This document shows positions 1 through 6,013 of a stretch of DNA of 10,328 nt, piece after piece. Where the stretch lies: positions 1 to 10,328 of the forward strand of contig CALMAP010000287.1 in NCBI GenBank assembly GCA_937859825.1, read 5' to 3'. The first letter of the stretch is position 1. The number at the start of each line of letters is the position of its first letter. Source of the stretch: an uncultured Terriglobus sp. GTDB taxonomy: Bacteria > Acidobacteriota > Terriglobia > Terriglobales > Acidobacteriaceae. The position numbers and the translations under genes are program-made. The notes below the pieces were generated by a model, which was not told the DNA's origin, searched no databases, and was given only the letters and a program-made list of their open reading frames with translations.

Positions 1-156
1 CTGGTCTACCCGCAAATGAAAGTCGATCTTTCAGAAAGCGGGTTGCACATCCACCCCGCACCCCTGGCCATCCCTGAACGGCCCAGCAGGGAACTGCCCG
101 CAGAACCGGAGGTTGTGCCAGCGCCGCCGCGTCCCCGTCTACGTTCCCGTAACTAA
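1..156 (+). CDS. C-terminal end of an unidentified protein (partial)
   Basis: Frame 1 is open from the first base and gives 51 residues before a TAA at 154-156. The visible part begins LVYPQMKVDLSESG and ends in a low-complexity tail rich in proline and arginine (around PAPPRPRLRSRN). This is the only plus-strand gene I accept, because it reads open from the edge, has ordinary composition, and stops 58 bp before the convergent GMC gene ends. The start and the main domains lie outside the window. I do not recognise the family, and a charged Pro/Arg tail is not diagnostic. It could also be an open stretch without a gene, since the fragment is short. Confidence 0.5.
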   Translation: MVYPQMKVDLSESGLHIHPAPLAIPERPSRELPAEPEVVPAPPRPRLRSRN

Positions 157-214
157 ATCGCTGCGTATCGAGACACGCTGAACAGGCACGTGGCTCTTGC
201 TTCGCGTCTCCTCG

Positions 215-1978
215 TTACCAGATATGCGGAATGCCGCTGCGGAAGGTTCCCGGCGGGGAGAGTGTCATGCGAATGCGAGGCTCTTCCGTGGAACGCGTCG
301 CTCCGCTCTGGATCGCGGCGTGATTGCTGATAAGGTAGTCGGCCGTACGCGCGGCCAGCGCCTGGATGGTAAGACCGGGATTCGCGGAGCCCTGGGTCGG
401 CATCACGCTGCCATCCATCACAAAGAGGTTATCCACGTCCCAGGTGCGCCCGAACCTGTCGCAGACGGAGGATTCTGGATGCGCACCCATACGGCATGCT
501 CCAACCAGGTGCGCGTAACGCTGCTCCTGAACGATTTCTACCGCGCCAGCCGCGCGCATCACCTCCATAGTCTTCTTCTTGCCGAATTCAATCAGACGCT
601 TGTCGTTCTCGTGCAGGTTGAAGGTGACCTTTGCGACGGGCAGGCCGAAACGGTCCTTCTGGTCCGGGCCGGTAGCAAGCTCCACACGATTGTCCTCCCA
701 GGGAAGTATCTCGCCTAGAAGGCCGAAGGCGCTCCAGTGGTTGTAGTCCATCATGGTGCGTCGCAACGCCCAGCCCCACTCGCCCTTTGCGGCCATCATC
801 TGCTTGGCGAAGGCAATGGGTAGCGCACGGACGGGCTGGAGGGCAAAGCCGCGAGCGAAGTCGCGCCTCGGGTCGGTTTCGTAGAACTCTTCGGTAAGCG
901 CGTGCGCGGGCGGCGCCTTGTACATGCGGATCAGGTCGTCGAAGCGACCCTGGATCACGTTGCCCGCCTGTGCCATCAGGTACTTGCCAAGCGTCCCGCT
1001 GGAGTTCGCCAGCCCGCTCTCGTAGCCAGGGCAGGCGGAGTTTAGCAGCAGTCGCGGCGACTCGATGGCATAGCCTGAGACGATTACGCAGCGGGCGCGC
1101 TGGAAGTGCTCGCGTCCTTCACGGTCGAAGTAGAGAACGCCCTGTGCGCGTCCATCGGCGCCCATCACGATCCGCGAGACCATGCTCTCGTCGCGGATCT
1201 CCGCGCCACGCTTCAGCGCGTCCGGAACGTGGGTGATGAGCGTACTTGCCTTCGCGCCAACCTTGCAGGCCTGGATGCAGAAGCCGCGATAGATGCAGTG
1301 CGGCCTGTCGCCGCGTGAGGCAGAGAGAATCGCAACCGGGCCACCGGCAGAAACAGGAATGCCGAGTTTGGTGCAGCCCTGGATAAGCGTGTCGCCCACG
1401 CCGCCCATCGGGTGCGGCGCATAGGGGTGGCCGTGCGGCTTGCCCCACGGGTACCATGCCGGTCCCGCGACCGGCATCTCCTGCTCGAGCAGTTCGTAAT
1501 AAGGCTCGATGTCTTCGTAGTCGATGGGCCAGTCTGCGGCCACACCGTCCCGTGTATAGACCTCGAAGTCGGAAGGATGAAAGCGCGGTGTGAAGGCGGC
1601 CCAGTGTACGCTGCCACCGCCCACACCCTTGCCGCTGTTGTTGCTGCCGAGGGCGAGCGGATCCGTGCCGCCGATGATGCGCAGATCGTTCCAGTACAGG
1701 TTGTGCGAGCCCGCCTCGTCACTGACCCAGTCGCGCTCCGTGTCCCAGAAGGGACCGGCCTCGAAGCCCACCACATCGAAGCCCGCTCGCGCCAGCCTCT
1801 GCAGCAGCACGCCACCTGCTGACCCGACGCCCACAATGGCATAGTCCACGGCATCCTCATTGCGGAAGCGGCGGCGTGGAATCGTGATCTTCTGCATGGG
1901 CCCAAGGCGGTGCAGCCCGTCGTGCTCCGGCGCCTCAAATTCCCCGCCCAGGGGCGATTTGGATGGAAACCAGCTCAA
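215..1978 (-). CDS. GMC-family FAD-dependent dehydrogenase, large catalytic subunit
   Basis: About 587 residues. An FAD-binding Rossmann motif GVGSAGG lies at residues 50-56, followed by an acidic strand end (FEAGP, about 72-76). A second GMC signature, VGGGSVHW, is near 119-126, and a cysteine-rich stretch (CIYRGFCIQACKVGAK, about 228-243) is typical of the gluconate-dehydrogenase/glycoside-dehydrogenase branch. The C-terminal GMC domain carries HLVGACRMG (His490) and SANPGLTIQA (Asn533). These are 43 residues apart, as is usual for the catalytic His/Asn pair. The family oxidises an alcohol or hemiacetal of a sugar-like substrate and passes electrons to an acceptor. The chosen start is TTG at 1978: it overlaps the TGA of the preceding subunit gene (TTGA) and has AGGA five bases upstream. 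An ATG at 1897 lacks a Shine-Dalgarno sequence, and an in-frame ATG at 2065 would overlap the neighbour by about 90 bp. No signal peptide is visible. The substrate is not determinable from sequence. Confidence 0.9.
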   Translation of the reverse strand: MSWFPSKSPLGGEFEAPEHDGLHRLGPMQKITIPRRRFRNEDAVDYAIVGVGSAGGVLLQRLARAGFDVVGFEAGPFWDTERDWVSDEAGSHNLYWNDLRIIGGTDPLALGSNNSGKGVGGGSVHWAAFTPRFHPSDFEVYTRDGVAADWPIDYEDIEPYYELLEQEMPVAGPAWYPWGKPHGHPYAPHPMGGVGDTLIQGCTKLGIPVSAGGPVAILSASRGDRPHCIYRGFCIQACKVGAKASTLITHVPDALKRGAEIRDESMVSRIVMGADGRAQGVLYFDREGREHFQRARCVIVSGYAIESPRLLLNSACPGYESGLANSSGTLGKYLMAQAGNVIQGRFDDLIRMYKAPPAHALTEEFYETDPRRDFARGFALQPVRALPIAFAKQMMAAKGEWGWALRRTMMDYNHWSAFGLLGEILPWEDNRVELATGPDQKDRFGLPVAKVTFNLHENDKRLIEFGKKKTMEVMRAAGAVEIVQEQRYAHLVGACRMGAHPESSVCDRFGRTWDVDNLFVMDGSVMPTQGSANPGLTIQALAARTADYLISNHAAIQSGATRSTEEPRIRMTLSPPGTFRSGIPHIW

Positions 1979-2724
1979 TGTGTTCCTGCCTGTCCGTGAT
2001 ACGACTCGTCGTCTTTCTGTCCCGGCTTGCTGCGATCGCTCAGAGAATCCGCTGGTGCCGCCCATTCGTAGCGCTCCTCATTGAACTCCCAGGGCTCGGG
2101 TTCGCCGTTCTCGAGCCGCATGTAGCCGCGTGGATAGGCGGGGCCGCCGAAGCCGATCTCGTTCCACGCCCACGGATGCGCGTAGTATGCGCTGCAGGCA
2201 TCGCTTACCAGCAGTGTCCAGAAGCGCTTCACATTGATCTGCGACCAGAGATCGTCTGCCCCGGCAGGCTTGTCATCCGCCAATGACTGCAGTAGAAGTT
2301 CCTGCGAGGTGACGGTAAGTGCGGGAAATGCGGACTGATATTGCTCCTGCGCCATTGCTTCAAAGGCGCGCGCGGCAAGGCGGTAAGCCTCCTGGTCCGA
2401 CGGCATGTCTTCGTAGCGGTAGCCTTCGAGGCGGTTTGCCGCAAGCCGCGGGTCCAGCGGCGGCAACAGTAGAATGCGCTGGGCCGGTAGGCGGTCGTCC
2501 TGCGGCATCACGCGGTCGAGTACGGCCGTCAGCGTGACGGCCTCCTGCTTATTGAAGAAGCGCAGCGGCTTTGGCGGTTCCAGTCTTTTTGTGACGACGT
2601 CGCGCGTAGCCGCGTCCCAGTAGCGGTACTCGCGCATCACGTTCCATTCCGGGTAGTAGCCCGGCTGCTCACGCTGGGGCAGAGGCTCGCCTGTGCGTGG
2701 GTCGGTCAGTGGGGGCCCGCTCAT
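1975..2724 (-). CDS. Gluconate 2-dehydrogenase subunit 3 family protein
   Basis: 249 residues from the ATG at 2724. The ATG overlaps the TGA of the preceding gene as ATGA, which decides the start over an in-frame ATG at 2793. The family domain begins near residue 56 (LRFFNKQEAVTLTAV, followed by DRVMPQDD). It ends with the hallmark HPWAWNEIGFGGPAYPRGY at 183-201. In known membrane dehydrogenases this small subunit pairs with a GMC flavoprotein and is needed for its maturation or export. Here the GMC gene follows directly with a TTGA overlap, so the pair almost certainly forms one complex. Classical small subunits often carry a twin-arginine signal. This one starts MSGPPLTDPRTG with no hydrophobic or twin-arginine segment, so it would stay in the cytoplasm or rely on a partner. 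The C-terminal 35 or so residues are hydrophilic. Confidence 0.9.
   Translation of the reverse strand: MSGPPLTDPRTGEPLPQREQPGYYPEWNVMREYRYWDAATRDVVTKRLEPPKPLRFFNKQEAVTLTAVLDRVMPQDDRLPAQRILLLPPLDPRLAANRLEGYRYEDMPSDQEAYRLAARAFEAMAQEQYQSAFPALTVTSQELLLQSLADDKPAGADDLWSQINVKRFWTLLVSDACSAYYAHPWAWNEIGFGGPAYPRGYMRLENGEPEPWEFNEERYEWAAPADSLSDRSKPGQKDDESYHGQAGTH
1984..1987 (-). promoter_or_regulatory. Ribosome binding site supporting the TTG start of the GMC gene
   Basis: On the minus strand AGGA is followed by ACACA and then TTG. The match is short, but with the TTGA stop/start overlap it favours the TTG at 1978 over the downstream ATG at 1897, which is preceded by a GGGCCC stretch with no purine-rich site at the right distance. 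Confidence 0.5.
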
Positions 2725-3143
2725 GCTTCGCTCACCACGGCACCCTCGTCCAGAAGCGCCGGTCCACGTGCATTGTCGATCAGCACCTTCCACCCTCCGT
2801 CCGGCTGCCTGCGAAGGACCACGGTTGAGACTGCGGTCCAGGTTGAGCCATCACGCGCAAGAAACTTCCAACGGGAGAGATACAGCGCCACGCCATCTGC
2901 CTCCAGCACGCGCTCGACCTGCTGCTGTACACGAGCGCCTTGAGCCGCGAAGTCCTCATAGAGCCGGCGTATTGCTTCCAGACCGCGCGCCTGCACGCCC
3001 GGCTGTGGCAAAACAAGCGCTTGCGCTTCGTAGAGAGAAACAATCCTCTCTACATCGCCGCCCATAAACGCGCGATCCAGCGCATGAATGACGTCGAGTG
3101 GCGTGCGGCAGATTGCATCTACCGTCGTTTCGGCCATGGTCAT
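2721..3143 (-). CDS. SnoaL-like / DUF4440-type NTF2-fold protein
   Basis: 140 residues from the ATG at 3143, which overlaps the TGA of the upstream membrane-protein gene (ATGA). A second in-frame ATG sits two codons on at 3137. A purine-rich AAGGGAAAGG lies just upstream. The pattern is that of the small cone-shaped alpha+beta NTF2 fold: an N-terminal helix with ALDRAFMGGDVERIVSLYEA (residues 21-40), a RGLEAIRRLYEDF helix (53-65), then beta strands ending in VVLRRQPDGGWKVLIDNARG (108-127). Such proteins may be isomerases, hydrolases, ligand binders or non-catalytic accessory domains, and the sequence does not say which. Its position between the membrane protein and the dehydrogenase subunits, with 4-nt overlaps on both sides, suggests a role with that complex or with its substrate. 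No signal peptide is visible. Confidence 0.82.
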   Translation of the reverse strand: MTMAETTVDAICRTPLDVIHALDRAFMGGDVERIVSLYEAQALVLPQPGVQARGLEAIRRLYEDFAAQGARVQQQVERVLEADGVALYLSRWKFLARDGSTWTAVSTVVLRRQPDGGWKVLIDNARGPALLDEGAVVSEA

Positions 3144-4114
3144 CGCCTTTCCCTTCGTACCAGGTAAGCCATAAAGCCCAGCATGCCCGCCGCGGCAAAC
3201 AGCATGGGGGCAAAGATCGGTGGCCCGTACAGCGTGTTGTAGAGCGGCTTGTTCCGGCCGCCCGGCCGCTTGAGAATCCCCCGCACATGAAAGTAGGTAC
3301 CAACCACGCCGTCCAGCATGGCCATTGCGGACGCTGCGGGAAGCAGCGTGTTGGCCACACGCTTGCTCTCCAAGGAGGCGAGCGCCGCTCCACTCAGCAG
3401 CGGCGTGAGCACGATGGGCGACCACTGCACCTTGTAGCGGAAGTTGTTCTTGTAGTGCGAGTACCAGCTCTCCGCACCGACGCAGACGGTATACAGTGCG
3501 ACCACTATGCAGAAGTGCTTCTGAAAACGGCCGGTGCGGATGTCGTCACGCCAGTCATCGCGACCGGCAAGCTCCTTACCCACCGTGACCGCGTCCAGCA
3601 GCCACGCGCGGGCAGAGCTGGTCTCTTCGCGTTGCAGGTACGACGCGAGCACGCCGAGATAGGCGCTTGTCCCAAACAGCAGCGGCGCAAAGAGTGGCGG
3701 CCCCATCACGATGTTGGTGACCGGCATGCGCCAGCCGCCGGGTTTGCGCGCGATGCCGCGAATGTGGAAGCCGAAGCCAACCAGGCCATCCAACAGCGTG
3801 GCATAGGCGAGCCAGCGCATCCATGTCTTCGCTGTCCGTTCGGAGAAGACCGCAGTGAATCCCGCAACACTCAGCGCTCCGGAGAGCACGACCGGTGTGT
3901 ACATGACCGGATTGGAGTAGCTGCCGCGGTAGTGTTCATAACCGACCTCGAGCGCGCTCACGGCGCTTGTGGCCGCGACCATCAAGGAAAGCGACCGCTG
4001 AAACCGCCCCTGACGAATGTGCCGCAGCGCAGTGTGCGCGACGCCGTCGAACGGAGGAGGCACCCACTTCACCAATGCGGTGGGCGAGGTGTCGAAGCGT
4101 GCGAGACCGATCAA
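3140..4114 (-). CDS. Integral membrane protein with a duplicated four-helix unit (8 TM), unknown function
   Basis: 324 residues from a TTG at 4114 that overlaps the cyclase stop (TTGA) and has GGGAG five bases upstream. The first in-frame ATG after it falls inside TM1. Residues 33-164 and 192-323 align without gaps at a 159-residue offset; I count 51 identities in 132 positions. Each half has about four hydrophobic segments (near 41-57, 70-90, 99-117 and 139-160, and again 159 later). Shared landmarks are IRxGRFQ (33/192), a conserved Glu (56/215), HY (61-62/220-221), LDGxVG (108/267), FHxRGI (116/275), PGG (125/284) and GPPxFAPxLF (138/297). Two histidines per repeat, at the same end of TM1 and TM3, could bind a heme or metal. 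I do not recognise a characterised family. Context suggests a membrane partner of the GMC dehydrogenase. Confidence 0.85.
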   Translation of the reverse strand: MIGLARFDTSPTALVKWVPPPFDGVAHTALRHIRQGRFQRSLSLMVAATSAVSALEVGYEHYRGSYSNPVMYTPVVLSGALSVAGFTAVFSERTAKTWMRWLAYATLLDGLVGFGFHIRGIARKPGGWRMPVTNIVMGPPLFAPLLFGTSAYLGVLASYLQREETSSARAWLLDAVTVGKELAGRDDWRDDIRTGRFQKHFCIVVALYTVCVGAESWYSHYKNNFRYKVQWSPIVLTPLLSGAALASLESKRVANTLLPAASAMAMLDGVVGTYFHVRGILKRPGGRNKPLYNTLYGPPIFAPMLFAAAGMLGFMAYLVRRERR

Positions 4115-4854
4115 GCAGGCTCCCGCATCAGGGTAATCTGGGCCGCGACCGCATCCGGAATAACGGGCCCAACCTGCTCGACCGGCGACTCGCGTTCCAG
4201 GTCGCCTGTGTCCCACACCACGGCGCGCACCCAGGCTCCGCCCGCGTTTGCGATCAGGATGGGTAGCGCCATGAAGAAGCGGCGCTTGCCATCCAGCAAC
4301 GCGTTGGGAATGTGAATGTCTTCGAGCAAAAGCTTGTTCGCGCCCAGCAGCAGCTTGTGCGCGTCCGACTCGGCATGCTTTTCCGGATAGCCTCCGGTCG
4401 AGAGCGCGTCGATGCCCATGCCCTTCACGCCTCGGTCCAGCAGGTACTGCGCGCCGTCACCGCTCATGTAGGGCCAGCAGGTCAGAAAGCGCTTCGTGTT
4501 GCGACGACGGTCACCCCAGCCGGTCTTGAGGAGCACCATCGCGTTCCCTGCAATCAAGGACTCATGCTTGCGCAGATCGTCTGCGTTGATGCCGTGCTCA
4601 TCGGGCATGCCCTGCAGGTCGATTGCGACGCACGGCCCGTAGAAGTGCGCGAGCGGCAGTTCGCTAATGGTGGGCAGTTCGGGCAGGTAGTGAAAGGGTG
4701 CGTCCACATGCGAGCCGCTATGCGTCATGAAGGTGCAGCGTTCGACCGTGGCCTCGCCCTCGGCGGCGAATTGCTGGTACTCCGTTGCGTTGGGCGGCTG
4801 GCCTGGGAACTGCGGTGCGCCATTGAAGTGCGGCTGGCTCAGGTCGTAGATCAT
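4111..4854 (-). CDS. Cyclase-family metal-dependent hydrolase (kynurenine formamidase/isatin hydrolase type)
   Basis: 247 residues, starting MIYDLSQPHFNG with GGAG nine bases upstream. The N-terminal DLSxP opening and the metal motif HSGSHVDAPFH (His45, His49, Asp51, His55) match the family's HxGTHxDxPxH signature, with Ser in place of Thr. A later LLEDIHIPNAL (Glu178) fits the conserved second-half glutamate. GIDALSTGGYPEKHAESDAH (148-167) resembles the active-site loop. Members bind zinc or manganese and hydrolyse amides, cyclic amides or lactones; kynurenine formamidase and isatin hydrolase are examples. No other kynurenine-pathway gene is present, so a lactone or amide made by the adjacent dehydrogenase is a better guess than formylkynurenine. 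It is the first gene of the overlapping five-gene run, and 24 bp separate it from the enolase-superfamily gene upstream. Confidence 0.88.
   Translation of the reverse strand: MIYDLSQPHFNGAPQFPGQPPNATEYQQFAAEGEATVERCTFMTHSGSHVDAPFHYLPELPTISELPLAHFYGPCVAIDLQGMPDEHGINADDLRKHESLIAGNAMVLLKTGWGDRRRNTKRFLTCWPYMSGDGAQYLLDRGVKGMGIDALSTGGYPEKHAESDAHKLLLGANKLLLEDIHIPNALLDGKRRFFMALPILIANAGGAWVRAVVWDTGDLERESPVEQVGPVIPDAVAAQITLMREPA
4120..4124 (-). promoter_or_regulatory. Ribosome binding site that sets the TTG start of the membrane-protein gene
   Basis: On the minus strand GGGAG is followed by CCTGC and then TTG at 4114. Placed inside the last codons of the cyclase gene, it supports a TTG start and translational coupling rather than a start further upstream within the cyclase gene. 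Confidence 0.6.
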
Positions 4855-4878
4855 CGCGTGCTGCTCCGTTGTGTCAAA

Positions 4879-5970
4879 TCAAATGTCGGCGCGGAACCGT
4901 TCGGCAGCCTGCCGTTTAAGATCCAGCCCCATGCCGGGCCGGGAAAGGTCCGGAAACATCGCCCCGTCAACCGGTCCGCGAAAACCGTCGAACAACATGC
5001 GTTCGATGCGTACATGATCGTGGAAGTACTCCACATGCCGCAGCGGCCGCGAGGCGCAGGCAAGGTGCAGATGAAGGCTGGGTGCACAGTGTGCTGACAG
5101 CGGCAACGGATGCGTCTCAGCCAGCGCACTTGCGGCCAGGAAGCCAGTTACACCGCCGCAGCGCGTGGCATCTGCCTGCAGCACGTCCACGGCTTCAGCC
5201 TGCAGCATGTTGCGAAGATACATGTCGGTGAAGCCGTATTCCCCCGCGGCAATCTCCATACCAGCAGGGGCATTGTCGCGCACCAGCCTCATGCCCGCGA
5301 GATCGTCCGAACTCACCGGCTCCTCGAACCAGGTCACGTTGCATTCGGCGCGAAACCGATGCGCGAAATCAAGCGCCTGCTTGCGTGCGTATGCACCGTT
5401 TGCATCCACGAAGAGTTCAGCTTGATCGCCGATTGCCTCGCGTGCCACAAGGACCCGGCGCAGGTCATCGTTCGAGTCCGTGCCGATCTTCATCTTCACG
5501 CGGGAGATACCTTGCTCGATCCACCCGGCAAGCTGCGACGTTAGCTGCCCATCGTCATAAACGGTAAAACCTCCAGATCCGTAGACCGGTGCGGCATCAT
5601 GCGCCTGACCGAGCAGCGACACAAGAGGTTTATCGAAAATCTTCGCTTTGAGATCCCAGAGCGCAACGTCAATGGCGGAGAGCGCAGTGGCGGCAATTCC
5701 TTCGCGTCCGTAGTTGCGCTGGGCGGCACATAGCTTGTGGAAGAGACCAGCGCTTTCAAGCGGATTGCCGCCAACCACAATCTTCTCGATCAGGTCACGG
5801 CATAACGGAGCCGTAACCTTGTGGCTGTAGGTATATCCCAACCCGGTCGCACCTTCCGCGTGAAGCTCCACAACGATCAATGTTGTGGAGTTCCAGCCAA
5901 AGGTCCCGTCCGCCTCGGGCGCGTCCGTCGGGATCGTGTACGACGTTGCTGTACCACCATGAATCTTCAT
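4879..5970 (-). CDS. Enolase-superfamily enzyme, mandelate racemase/muconate-lactonizing subgroup
   Basis: 363 residues from the ATG at 5970 (MKIHGG...). A GTG at 5988 would add six residues; neither has a strong ribosome site. An N-terminal capping domain (1 to about 125) precedes the barrel. All catalytic positions of the mandelate racemase group appear: VKMKIG (Lys159, Lys161), DANG (Asp189, Asn191), FEEP (Glu215/216), AAGEYG (Glu244), QADATRCGG (Asp267), SAHCAP (His294) and HVEYF (Glu314). The Asp-His-Glu spacing equals that of Asp270-His297-Glu317 in mandelate racemase. The family abstracts a proton next to a carboxylate, giving acid-sugar dehydration or racemisation. A KxK lysine plus a His-Asp dyad fits either. 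The early PTDAPEADGTFGW segment is likely part of the substrate-specificity loop. Neighbours suggest an aldonate dehydratase, but the substrate is unknown. It follows the thiamine enzyme by 43 bp. Confidence 0.9.
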   Translation of the reverse strand: MKIHGGTATSYTIPTDAPEADGTFGWNSTTLIVVELHAEGATGLGYTYSHKVTAPLCRDLIEKIVVGGNPLESAGLFHKLCAAQRNYGREGIAATALSAIDVALWDLKAKIFDKPLVSLLGQAHDAAPVYGSGGFTVYDDGQLTSQLAGWIEQGISRVKMKIGTDSNDDLRRVLVAREAIGDQAELFVDANGAYARKQALDFAHRFRAECNVTWFEEPVSSDDLAGMRLVRDNAPAGMEIAAGEYGFTDMYLRNMLQAEAVDVLQADATRCGGVTGFLAASALAETHPLPLSAHCAPSLHLHLACASRPLRHVEYFHDHVRIERMLFDGFRGPVDGAMFPDLSRPGMGLDLKRQAAERFRADI

Positions 5971-6013
5971 GCGACCTGGTCCGTTCACTGGCTGCCGGGC
6001 TGATTCGCTGCTC

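Noticed and set aside
157..214. Possible bidirectional terminator between the convergent genes (GAGAC at 170-174 with GTCTC at 206-210)
   Set aside because: The stem is only five pairs across 31 bases and no T-run follows on either strand.
3144..3425. N-terminal extension of the SnoaL-like protein from the ATG at 3425
   Set aside because: The added 94 residues lie entirely within the membrane-protein gene in another frame and have no family similarity. The ATG at 3143 overlaps the previous stop.
3098..4315. Long plus-strand open frame (405 codons) opposite the membrane-protein gene
   Set aside because: Its translation is rich in Arg, His, Gln and Gly without any domain pattern, and it mirrors the duplicated membrane protein, whose repeat structure and overlaps prove that it is the coding strand.
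4111..4854. Kynurenine formamidase (kynB) assignment
   Set aside because: The metal motif fits the broad cyclase family, but no tryptophan-degradation gene is nearby and the context is carbohydrate-like, so the specific name is not justified.
4312..5097. Plus-strand open frame of 261 codons across the cyclase and enolase-superfamily genes
   Set aside because: It crosses a junction between two well-supported minus-strand genes and has no domain pattern or ribosome site.
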